A DNA stretch of 14,600 nucleotides from positions 1-14,600 of the forward strand of contig DAHVVD010000024.1 in NCBI GenBank assembly GCA_027328265.1, given 5' to 3'. Positions 7,084 through 13,129 of this stretch are shown piece after piece. Source of the stretch: Microcaldota archaeon. GTDB taxonomy: Archaea; Micrarchaeota; Micrarchaeia; Micrarchaeales; CABMGC01. Each line of letters begins with the position of its first letter. Positions within the stretch are counted from its first letter, which is position 1. The position numbers and the translations under genes were made by a program. The notes beneath the pieces were generated by a model that was not told the DNA's origin, made no database searches, and worked only from the letters and a program-made list of their open reading frames with translations.

Positions 7084-7497
7084 ATGGGACTCCTAGACAT
7101 CTTCGGCAAGAAGAACGTATCTGCTGATCTCGGGCAGAGGTTTCCCTATGAGATGAAGACCGAGTTCGTTCCCTACAGGCTAAGGTCAAGGGAGAAAAAC
7201 TCACTAGGCCTTGTGGTCACACTAAAGAACCTCACCGGAGAGCCTGTTCTTTCCTCGGTTGTAGTGAGCCTTCCGAAGCAGCTCAGCTTCGACACAATGG
7301 GGCTTGCGAAGGAGAAGGAGGCGAAGCTCGGAACGCTCGGAGCAAATGAGACGAAGGAGAGCAGGATAGATATCTACGGGAACACCGGTACCGATAAGGG
7401 CGAGTACACAATAACTGTCACTGCCTTCGTCAACTACAGGGACTACGGCCACATACTTAATTCAATGAAGAAGAGAGCCCTCCTCGAAGTCGTATGA
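7084..7497 (+). CDS. Small beta-rich protein of unknown function
   Basis: This 137-residue protein starts MGLLDIFGKKNVSADLGQRF and has no signal peptide or membrane segment. Alternating hydrophobic stretches (LGLVVTLKNLTGEP, VLSSVVVSLPKQLSF, KESRIDIYG, GEYTITVTAFVNYRDY) suggest an immunoglobulin-like beta sandwich similar to domains found in archaeal surface proteins, but I do not recognise a family. The ATG comes four bases after the stop codon of the DUF4382-like gene, so the two are co-transcribed. It ends tail to tail with the convergent regulator gene, with no base between the two stop codons. Confidence 0.7.
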   Translation: MGLLDIFGKKNVSADLGQRFPYEMKTEFVPYRLRSREKNSLGLVVTLKNLTGEPVLSSVVVSLPKQLSFDTMGLAKEKEAKLGTLGANETKESRIDIYGNTGTDKGEYTITVTAFVNYRDYGHILNSMKKRALLEVV

Positions 7498-7806
7498 CTA
7501 CTTGGGCTGTTGCTGTTGCTGCTGCTCTGTTGGCTTCTCATTGATCTTTGAGAGTATGCTGCTTATCCCGTTCGCTATCTCCTTTCCCTTATCAGTCAGG
7601 TATACCCTCTTTATCTTTCCGTGCACCTCAGAGCTCATTATCCCGACCTTCTCGCACTTCGTGACGAACCTGCTTGTGTGTATATAGGTGACGTTTGCGC
7701 TCTTGGCGAGGTTGGAGAGGTACCATTCCTTGGTACCGTCAGCAAGAGCGAGTATCAATTTAGCCTGCTTGTCCTTGAAAAGGAGCATGCTCTCGTGCTC
7801 GTCCAT
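7498..7806 (-). CDS. Winged-helix transcriptional regulator with poly-Gln tail
   Basis: The 102-residue protein has a MarR/ArsR-like winged-helix fold: LFKDKQAKLILALADGTKEW, then LSNLAKSANVTYIHTSRFVT with the recognition helix at about 35-50, then the wing KIKRVYLTDKGKEIANGI. The C-terminus ends in EQQQQQQPK, a short glutamine run encoded by mixed CAA/CAG codons. ATG at 7806 is chosen over the adjoining TTG at 7809, and AATAAAAA lies about 30 bases upstream as a TATA candidate. Its target is unknown; nearest genes are the convergent surface-protein pair and the divergently transcribed PRC-barrel gene. Confidence 0.8.
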   Translation of the reverse strand: MDEHESMLLFKDKQAKLILALADGTKEWYLSNLAKSANVTYIHTSRFVTKCEKVGIMSSEVHGKIKRVYLTDKGKEIANGISSILSKINEKPTEQQQQQQPK

Positions 7807-7900
7807 CAAACCGATAGGGTATCTCTTGACTGGTTTTTATTCCTTTCCTTGTTTTCCTTGAAGGCGAGCAACGAATCCGACTGCATTCTTCCGAGGGCAC

Positions 7901-7910
7901 AGATATATAA
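7901..7910 (+). promoter_or_regulatory. Putative TATA box of the PRC-barrel/RNase HII/nrdR group
   Basis: AGATATATAA, followed by ATTTAAG, lies about 50-59 bases before the ATG at 7960. Transcription would start near 7930 and leave a leader of about 30 bases carrying AGGTG at 7949-7953, well placed for the ATG at 7960. Confidence 0.45.
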
Positions 7911-7959
7911 ATTTAAGCAATGAGTATAATCTAGATATCTCTGGTAGCAGGTGCATGGA

Positions 7960-8214
7960 ATGGTAAAATATATGATAGCAGAACAGCTTGTGGGCAAGGA
8001 AGTTGTCACTACTGATGGTTTCGATCTTGGCAAGTTCGTCGATGCCGAGGTCAGCGAGACATCAGGTAAGCTCAACGCCCTTGTCATAGAGCCCAACGTG
8101 GACAGCGAGCTTGTGAACAAGCTGAGCGTCAAGAGCGGCAGGCTGACTGTGCCCTATGCGAGCGTCATGGCAGTGAACGACTTCATAGTGGTAGACAGGA
8201 AGAACCTAGTATAA
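7960..8214 (+). CDS. PRC-barrel domain protein
   Basis: The 84-residue protein consists of one PRC-barrel domain: MIAEQLVGKEVVTTDGFDLG, KFVDAEVSETSGKLNALVIE and SGRLTVPYASVMAVNDFIVV show the characteristic short beta strands with Gly turns. Stand-alone PRC-barrel proteins are common in archaea; in other proteins the domain occurs in the 16S rRNA maturation factor RimM and in photosynthetic reaction centres, but the role of the small archaeal form is not settled. ATG 7960 has AGGTG six bases upstream; GTG 7951 and ATG 7972 are alternatives. Its TAA is directly followed by, and in frame with, the RNase HII gene. Confidence 0.82.
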   Translation: MVKYMIAEQLVGKEVVTTDGFDLGKFVDAEVSETSGKLNALVIEPNVDSELVNKLSVKSGRLTVPYASVMAVNDFIVVDRKNLV

Positions 8215-8218
8215 GGTG
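8213..8218 (+). promoter_or_regulatory. Ribosome-binding site deciding the RNase HII start
   Basis: AAGGTG overlaps the stop codon of the PRC-barrel gene and lies five bases before ATT 8224. No ATG, GTG or TTG exists in frame between that stop and the catalytic GGDEAGRG motif, so this site supports initiation at ATT 8224 (or ATC 8227). Confidence 0.45.
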
Positions 8219-8223
8219 CTCAC

Positions 8224-8937
8224 ATTATCATTGCAGGCGGCGACGAGGCGGGTCGCGGCGCTGTAGTGGGCCCGATTGTTATAAGCATTGTCAGCGTGAG
8301 CAAGGCGAAGGAGAACAGGTTCTCTAGGATAGGAGTGCGCGACTCCAAGATGCTCACGAGGAAGAAGAGGCGCTTCCTCTTCGATGAGATAAGCGCGATA
8401 GCCGAGGAGGTGAAGGTCTACAGCATAACCAGCTCGGAGATAAACCAGGCTATGCAAAACAGAATCTCGATAAACGAGCTCGAGGCGGCGAAGTTTGCTG
8501 GCCTTCTCGATTCTATGGACGTGATACCCAAGAGAATCTACCTCGATTCTCCAGACGTGGTCTCGGAGCGGTTCGGGCTCAGGGTAAAGATGTTCGCGAA
8601 GAGACCGCTACTCATAAACGGCGTGAAGGAGAAGAGGGAGAGGCTAGACGAAGGCGTGAGTGCAATAAGGGTTCTGGCCGAGCACAAGGCCGATGCAAGG
8701 TATCCTGTTGTATCGGCAGCGAGCATAATCGCAAAAGTCGTGCGCGACGACGAGATAGAGAAGATCTCTGAGAGGGAAGGCATAGAGGTAGGGTCAGGCT
8801 ATCCCTCAGACAAGTACACGATAGAGATGCTGCGCGCGAACATGAAGAACGAAAGCTTCATGCCCTATATAAGGAACCGCTGGAAGACTATAAACCTGAT
8901 AAAGCAGAGGAAGATGGGGGACTTCATAAGCCAGTGA
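8224..8937 (+). CDS. rnhB: Ribonuclease HII (apparent ATT start)
   Basis: RNase HII cuts RNA in RNA-DNA hybrids and removes single ribonucleotides from DNA. The signature IIAGGDEAGRGAVVGP gives the first catalytic Asp-Glu (7-8), followed by DSKML (about 40), YLDSPDV (Asp about 108) and HKADARYPVVSAASIIAKV (Asp about 157), then GSGYPSDKYT, all typical of the archaeal enzyme. At 237 residues the length is normal. The first conventional start codon (GTG 8266) lies after the first catalytic residues, so it cannot give an active enzyme. ATT 8224 produces the expected MIIAGGDEAGRG opening and has AAGGTG five bases upstream. ATC 8227 is the next best choice; readthrough of the preceding TAA is a less likely alternative. 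nrdR follows after four bases. Confidence 0.93.
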   Translation: MIIAGGDEAGRGAVVGPIVISIVSVSKAKENRFSRIGVRDSKMLTRKKRRFLFDEISAIAEEVKVYSITSSEINQAMQNRISINELEAAKFAGLLDSMDVIPKRIYLDSPDVVSERFGLRVKMFAKRPLLINGVKEKRERLDEGVSAIRVLAEHKADARYPVVSAASIIAKVVRDDEIEKISEREGIEVGSGYPSDKYTIEMLRANMKNESFMPYIRNRWKTINLIKQRKMGDFISQ

Positions 8938-8941
8938 GACC

Positions 8942-9442
8942 ATGAGATGTCCATACTGCAAGGATGAGAATACAGAGGTAATAGACTCAAGGGAGGTCAT
9001 GGAGAAGGAGGTAACGCGCAGAAGGAGGGAGTGCAAGCACTGCAAGAGGAGGTTCACGACCTATGAGAGGGCAGAGATGGAGGAGATAACAGTCATAAAG
9101 GCTAACAACACGAGGCAGCAGTTCGACAGGAACAAGGTTCTGGGAGGAATACTGAAAGCCTGCGAGAAGAGGGAGATACCTAGGAGCGTAATGGATGGCA
9201 TAGCTGACAGGATAGAGGTGAAGATAAGGACTAGCGGAAAGCTCGAGATAACGAGCAGGGAGATAGGCGGCATGGTCATCAAGGAGCTGGAGAAGCTGGA
9301 TCCAGTGGCATACATAAGGTTCGCGAGCGTCTACTACAAGTTCGATTCCCCTGAGGAGTTCAAGAAGGCTACATCGGTCTTCAGCGGCAGGGCGAAGGCT
9401 AAGAAGCCTAAAACAAAAAAATGGGTTGGGAAGACGCTGTAA
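8942..9442 (+). CDS. nrdR: NrdR-like zinc-finger/ATP-cone transcriptional repressor
   Basis: NrdR senses ATP/dATP and represses ribonucleotide reductase genes. The 166-residue protein has the N-terminal zinc ribbon (Cys3, Cys6, Cys31, Cys34) with the hallmark IDSREV and TRRRRECKHCKRRFTTYERA, followed by an ATP-cone domain (about 49-140, ITVIKANNTRQQFDRNKVLG to VYYKFDSPEEF). The C-terminus is a Lys-rich tail (AKAKKPKTKKWVGKTL). Residues 121-150 are encoded a second time at 10897-10988, beyond the AbiE cassette, with a different tail there; the present tail was therefore probably supplied by the inserted cassette. NrdR is near-universal in bacteria and patchy in archaea. No reductase gene is in the window. 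The gene follows RNase HII by four bases. Confidence 0.93.
   Translation: MRCPYCKDENTEVIDSREVMEKEVTRRRRECKHCKRRFTTYERAEMEEITVIKANNTRQQFDRNKVLGGILKACEKREIPRSVMDGIADRIEVKIRTSGKLEITSREIGGMVIKELEKLDPVAYIRFASVYYKFDSPEEFKKATSVFSGRAKAKKPKTKKWVGKTL
9300..9391 (+). repeat. Left copy of the 92-base nrdR repeat
   Basis: Bases 9300-9391 match 10897-10988 at 90 of 92 positions. The mismatches (9346 T/C, 9352 T/G) are both in third codon positions and silent (Asp GAT/GAC; Pro CCT/CCG). The match stops abruptly after the Ser-Gly-Arg codons. Confidence 0.93.
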
Positions 9443-9480
9443 ATACTTTTCATTCATTCCGATCACAGATGCAGATAGCC

Positions 9481-9488
9481 TTATAAAT
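9481..9488 (+). promoter_or_regulatory. Putative TATA box of the abiE operon
   Basis: TTATAAAT lies about 42-49 bases before the ATG at 9530, so transcription would start inside the palindrome at 9500-9523. The repressor bound there would block initiation. Confidence 0.5.
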
Positions 9489-9499
9489 CTTATGGGTAT

Positions 9500-9523
9500 A
9501 ATCTTATCAATTTTGATAAGATT
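9500..9523. promoter_or_regulatory. Palindromic operator of the abiE operon
   Basis: AATCTTATCAA (9500-9510) and TTGATAAGATT (9513-9523) are perfect 11-base inverted arms separated by TT, ending six bases before the antitoxin start codon. AbiEi antitoxins are known to repress their own promoter by binding inverted repeats, and this site overlaps the predicted transcription start. A terminator role is unlikely because no gene ends just before it and the stem is AT-rich. Confidence 0.65.
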
Positions 9524-9529
9524 GGTTGA

Positions 9530-10120
9530 ATGAAGTCCAGAGAGCTGATAAAAGAGCTGTCTCGTTATCCTGTCTTTACGGTCAAAGACATAGCAAGCAT
9601 CGCAAATAAGGAAATAGGATACGCATACACCCTCGCCTATAGGCTAAAGGAAACAGGGCAGATATACAAGATAGAGAAGGGCAAATATACTCTGGAAACA
9701 GATCCGTTTGCCATAGCCTCGTGGATAGCCTGGCCAAGCTACATATCAGGCTGGGCGGCCCTTAGCTACCACAGACTTACCGAGCAGCTTCCATTCACCA
9801 TACACGTAGTTACCACAATCAAAAGGAAAAGAAAGACAATATCATTCGGAAACGGCAGGATAGAGTTCCTGACAGTAAAGAAGGACAGATTCTTCGGATT
9901 TGAAAAGGAGATGTACAAAAACAAGGAAATATTTGTCGCAGAAAAGGAAAAGGCAATAATTGACGCCGTTGCGACCAAAAAGATGACAGTGCAGGAGGCA
10001 TCAGAGATTATAGAATCAAACAGAAATAAACTAAGCAAAAGAAAACTGTTTCTTTACGGAAAGATCATACATGGCCTTAACGCTAAACTAAGGGCGCTCG
10101 TCAATGATAAGCGAACGTGA
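9530..10120 (+). CDS. abiEi: AbiEi-family type IV antitoxin / autorepressor
   Basis: The 196-residue protein has the AbiEi layout. An N-terminal winged-helix domain (about 1-55, ELSRYPVFTVKDIASIANKE and LKETGQIYKIEKGKYTL) is followed by the antitoxin domain with YISGWAALSYHRL (71-83), VVTTIKRKRKTI and the conserved VAEKEKAIIDAV (136-147). AbiEi counteracts the nucleotidyltransferase toxin without stable binding to it and represses the operon. ATG 9530 comes six bases after the palindromic operator. The gene overlaps abiEii by 17 bases. The pair was first defined as a lactococcal phage abortive-infection system, so phage or virus defence is a possible role here; this is inference from the family. 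Confidence 0.88.
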   Translation: MKSRELIKELSRYPVFTVKDIASIANKEIGYAYTLAYRLKETGQIYKIEKGKYTLETDPFAIASWIAWPSYISGWAALSYHRLTEQLPFTIHVVTTIKRKRKTISFGNGRIEFLTVKKDRFFGFEKEMYKNKEIFVAEKEKAIIDAVATKKMTVQEASEIIESNRNKLSKRKLFLYGKIIHGLNAKLRALVNDKRT

Positions 10121-10862
10121 TCTATCAGCAATAGCAAAATTAAAGGGGCTGCCAATAACCCTCGCAGAAGTAGATTATCTGCAGGACATAGCATTGATGA
10201 ACACCTGCAGGGAATTCGGCAACAAGCTCGTCTTCAAAGGGGGAACCTGCCTTTATAAGATTTACCAACTCAACCGATTCAGCGAGGACTTGGATTTTAC
10301 CGCAACAAGAAATTTCAGAAATGAGGAATTTTTTAACCGCCTGCCCTACTTCTTCAAGCTCCTCAACATAAACACGCATATCAAAACAGAAAAGTTTGGG
10401 AATTCCCTTAACATATACCTAGATTGCAATGGGCCCCTCTATGAAGGGCGGAAAGAAACAAGCAGGACAGTCATACTTAATATCAGCTTCAGGGAAAGGG
10501 TAATCCTCCCCGCCATAAGAGCCCAATACCTTCCGTCATATAAGGAAGTCAGACCATTCGACATATTTGCAATGAGCGAGTCTGAAATACTGGCTGAGAA
10601 GATAAGGGCGATTTACACACGAAAAAAGGCCAGGGACGTCTATGACCTGTGGTACCTTATTAAGGTAAAATCAGTTAAGCCTGACATAAGCCTTATAAAA
10701 AAGAAACTTTCGCGCGCAGAAACAACATTTTCCCAAGATACGCTCCTCGCCAAGATTGAAGAAAAGAGAAGAAGCTGGGATAATGACCTTGCTGCACTCG
10801 TTCCTGGAAATCTGCCAAAGTTCACCCAGGTCAGAAATGAAATAAATTCTGCCATACTTTGA
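10104..10862 (+). CDS. abiEii: AbiEii-family nucleotidyltransferase toxin
   Basis: The 252-residue protein carries the DNA polymerase beta-type nucleotidyltransferase signature of AbiEii/MenT toxins: FKGGTCL (44-50) followed by RFSEDLDF (58-65) with the two metal-binding acidic residues. The second conserved block SESEILAEKIRAIYTRKKAR (158-177) is followed by DVYDLWYL (178-185). Members transfer nucleotides to RNA, in studied cases tRNA acceptor ends, and stop growth. All key residues visible to me are intact, so the toxin looks functional. ATG 10104 lies inside the end of abiEi, giving translational coupling. Downstream the pyrimidine-rich stretch 10864-10890 may act as an archaeal terminator, and the orphan nrdR end begins at 10896. 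Confidence 0.9.
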   Translation: MISERDLSAIAKLKGLPITLAEVDYLQDIALMNTCREFGNKLVFKGGTCLYKIYQLNRFSEDLDFTATRNFRNEEFFNRLPYFFKLLNINTHIKTEKFGNSLNIYLDCNGPLYEGRKETSRTVILNISFRERVILPAIRAQYLPSYKEVRPFDIFAMSESEILAEKIRAIYTRKKARDVYDLWYLIKVKSVKPDISLIKKKLSRAETTFSQDTLLAKIEEKRRSWDNDLAALVPGNLPKFTQVRNEINSAIL

Positions 10863-10863
10863 A

Positions 10864-10890
10864 TCCTATCCTACTCCTTCTACCCCTTTC
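10864..10890 (+). terminator. Possible pyrimidine-rich terminator after abiEii
   Basis: A stretch made almost entirely of C and T directly follows the abiEii stop codon. T/C-rich tracts can end archaeal transcription. It also forms the right edge of the cassette, so it may instead be part of the recombination site. Confidence 0.25.
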
Positions 10891-10895
10891 AGGTT

Positions 10896-11030
10896 AATCC
10901 AGTGGCATACATAAGGTTCGCGAGCGTCTACTACAAGTTCGACTCCCCGGAGGAGTTCAAGAAGGCTACATCGGTCTTCAGCGGCAGGAAGAGCAACGCA
11001 GGCGCAAGAAGGAAAAATAACCAGAGTTAA
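10896..11030 (+). pseudogene. nrdR: Orphan 3' end of nrdR
   Basis: The frame reads NPVAYIRFASVYYKFDSPEE, then FKKATSVFSGR as in intact NrdR, then a different Lys/Asn-rich tail (KSNAGARRKNNQS) and a stop at 11028-11030. No start codon, zinc finger or ATP-cone front half precedes it; upstream the frame is pyrimidine-rich cassette end. It is best read as the original nrdR terminus separated from its gene by the AbiE insertion. The two silent mismatches to the intact copy show that the copies come from diverged nrdR alleles or have diverged since the event. It has no plausible expression of its own. Confidence 0.85.
10897..10988 (+). repeat. Right copy of the 92-base nrdR repeat
   Basis: This is the partner of 9300-9391, in direct orientation, 1597 bases away. 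It is preceded by TCAGGTTA, also found beside the tRNA end at the VapBC cassette. Confidence 0.93.
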
Positions 11031-11071
11031 CTTATGCACCGCGCTCCTTAAACCGCATGACTCCGAGAGCC

Positions 11072-13072
11072 TCAAGTAGACCAGGTGATGATTACCTCGC
11101 CTGCGTTGCCGTTCGCGGTGCCAGTGCCCCCCTCGCCTATGGACCCCGATGGGTTTCCTGCGTTTACTCCGCTCCCTCCTGTGTTGATAAGGTTTGACAT
11201 TGAGACTGTGTTACTGCTGGCCCCTCCACCTCCCCCTTCGCTTAAATCTGTGCATTTGTAGCCTCCTCCTTTTAGGATTATGCAGCTCGCGGTTGCGCCT
11301 CCTCCTCCTCCTCCATAAATGCCGCAGCCTCCTTCCCCTCCACTACTGCTACCGCCGTTGGGGTCTGTCTGGAAGCCTCCAACTCCACCTTGGAACGAGG
11401 AACCAGCAGTCGCGCCTCCTCCATTTCCTGCATATCCGCCGCTTGTCTGGCTCGCACCTCCTCCCCCTCCAACGGCACTGGTGCCAGAGGTGCCCCCTCC
11501 CGCACCGCCAGAGCCTCCTCCTTTCAATGGTGCCGATCCTGCTCCACCCCCTCCTGCAGCTACTACGAATGCTGAAGAGAGTCCAGAGCTTGTGCCTACT
11601 GCAGAGCAACCTCCGCCGCCTGTGCCTGCGCTTCCTCCTCCGCCTACGTAAATGTAAAGCGTACTTCCTGGTGTGACAGCGACGCTGCCTGATATGTATC
11701 CCGCCCCTGCACCATTGAAAGGAGCGCTCCCAGCTCCTCCGCCGCCCCAAGCCTGTATCAGAGCGTGGCCGCAGGCTGTAGGCACCGTGTATGTTGTGGT
11801 TGATCCGATACCGAATACAGTGCTGCCACCCTGGCATGTAGGGGCGAAAGCGGCAGTCTCGATTATGTTTCCGGTTATCGCGGATAGGGTGAGCGCACTA
11901 CTACTTGACTCAGTGTCGCCTGCAGTGCAGGCGCTGCTTGAAACTCCATTCGTGCATGTCCATGAAGAGAAAGTATACTCAGCATTCGGATTTGCATATA
12001 TGGTGGGTGTAGCTCCGTTTGCCTCGCCGTAAACCCCAGGAGTAGGGGAAACTGTACCGCCACTGCCAGTTGCGACCTGCAGACTGTATGCGTAAGTCTG
12101 GAAGTTCGCTGTCTCCACAATTCCTCCAGTGATTGCAGAGAGTGTGATGGTGTTGCTGGTAGATTCAGTGTCGCTGGATGTGCATGCGCCGCTGCATGTC
12201 CAGGAGAGGAAGGCCCAGCCAGAGCTTGGAACTGCATACAATATCGGCGTCGCCCCATAAGATTCGGAATAGAATCCTGGGGATGGTGATACCGTTCCAC
12301 CGGTTCTCGTAGTGACCTGCAGGTTGTATGTGCTCTTCAAGAAGCTTGCCGTTTCAGTTATAGGCCCGTTGATCACTACGGAGGGGTTGGGGCTGCTTCC
12401 TGTGTAGTATGTCCCTGTGCCTGAGCCACTCCATCCACTAAAGTAGTAGCCAGTATTGGCAGTCTCATATAGCGTCACAGAGCTTCCTAGAATGTAATTG
12501 CCAGAGCCAAGAGGGTTCACCTTGCCACCAGAACTTGCAGATACCGAAAGGATCTGGTATGGATATTGGTATAGTGAGACTGTAACTGTCGAGGTGCCGC
12601 TTGTGTTGTATACGGACAGGGATCCGGAGCATGACGTTCCGCATATTTTGTAGCTGATTGTAAATCTGGGCGTCAAAACAGCGCCTATCGGTGGTTTGTA
12701 GCTGCTTATAGCAGCGTTGCATGAGACTGTCGAGGTGACGACTGCGTTTGTAGGGTAGCACTGACCGTAATATATCTGATTTGCGTATGTTGGACTGATT
12801 TCGAACGCGTTGTTAGGGAAACTTATCTCCTCGCCAAGGTTGTTGGTGAAGATGATGAGCACATAGGTGCCTAGGCTATTCGACATCACGTAGAGGCGCT
12901 GGCAGACAAGGCTCTGCGTAAGGAAACATTTCGAAGGAGGGTATGCTATGTTCTTGTTAACGTTTGCGAGAACAACAAGCACAGCAATAGACACAACCAG
13001 GAAGATGAATGCCCATGAGTAGACAGAGAGGAACTCGAGTGCAGGCTGCACCTTCTTCTCCTTGTTGAACAT
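11072..13072 (-). CDS. Pilin-like modular surface protein with three repeats and glycine-rich domain
   Basis: The 666-residue protein opens with KEKKVQPALEFLSVYSWAFI and a hydrophobic stretch to about residue 37, a class III (type IV pilin-like) leader of the QSALEFL type common in Micrarchaeota-like genomes. A Cys-containing domain (about 45-170) is followed by three tandem repeats of the bacterial-repeat/InlB type (about 172-244, 248-324, 328-409), each with GGxVxP, a YxxSxGATPxLYA-like strand, GWxFxSWxC and a closing ITxxIxETAxF. From about 412 to 666 lies a glycine-rich domain (TYTVPTACGHALIQAWGGGG, TLYIYVGGGGS, many GGGG runs) ending EVIITWST. Such architecture suggests an adhesin or surface fibre. 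ATG 13072 directly precedes the leader, with TTAATAAAG about 30-38 bases upstream. Confidence 0.78.
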   Translation of the reverse strand: MFNKEKKVQPALEFLSVYSWAFIFLVVSIAVLVVLANVNKNIAYPPSKCFLTQSLVCQRLYVMSNSLGTYVLIIFTNNLGEEISFPNNAFEISPTYANQIYYGQCYPTNAVVTSTVSCNAAISSYKPPIGAVLTPRFTISYKICGTSCSGSLSVYNTSGTSTVTVSLYQYPYQILSVSASSGGKVNPLGSGNYILGSSVTLYETANTGYYFSGWSGSGTGTYYTGSSPNPSVVINGPITETASFLKSTYNLQVTTRTGGTVSPSPGFYSESYGATPILYAVPSSGWAFLSWTCSGACTSSDTESTSNTITLSAITGGIVETANFQTYAYSLQVATGSGGTVSPTPGVYGEANGATPTIYANPNAEYTFSSWTCTNGVSSSACTAGDTESSSSALTLSAITGNIIETAAFAPTCQGGSTVFGIGSTTTYTVPTACGHALIQAWGGGGAGSAPFNGAGAGYISGSVAVTPGSTLYIYVGGGGSAGTGGGGCSAVGTSSGLSSAFVVAAGGGGAGSAPLKGGGSGGAGGGTSGTSAVGGGGGASQTSGGYAGNGGGATAGSSFQGGVGGFQTDPNGGSSSGGEGGCGIYGGGGGGATASCIILKGGGYKCTDLSEGGGGGASSNTVSMSNLINTGGSGVNAGNPSGSIGEGGTGTANGNAGEVIITWST

Positions 13073-13129
13073 GGAACAACTAATCCACCTAAGAAATCAA
13101 ACTTTATTAACCTTAGCTTGCTGGGCAAA

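Larger units (their letters stand above)
9392..10896. mobile_element. AbiE cassette inserted in the 3' part of nrdR
   Basis: Between the two nrdR repeat copies lie about 1.5 kb holding the replacement nrdR tail, a promoter with a long palindrome, and the AbiEi and AbiEii genes. Codon use in the Abi genes (many AAA and ATA) is more AT-rich than in the flanking RNase HII and NrdR genes (AAG, AGG, GCG). No integrase, transposase or terminal inverted repeat is visible. The geometry, with gene kept whole on the left and orphan original end on the right, matches an integrative element or single-crossover insertion of a circle carrying an nrdR 3' end. The true crossover lies somewhere within the 92-base repeat. 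Confidence 0.72.

Noticed and set aside
9500..9523. Transcription terminator for nrdR
   Set aside because: The palindrome is AT-rich, lies 58 bases after the nrdR stop and overlaps the predicted abiE transcription start, so operator is the better call.
10866..11030. Independent small gene downstream of abiEii
   Set aside because: The frame has no start codon and matches the 3' end of nrdR at nucleotide level, so it is a remnant.
11194..11837. Long frames antisense to the glycine-rich gene, rich in Pro, Leu or Arg
   Set aside because: They are shadows of the GGN-rich codons of the surface protein; composition is an artefact of the repeat and no homology is visible.
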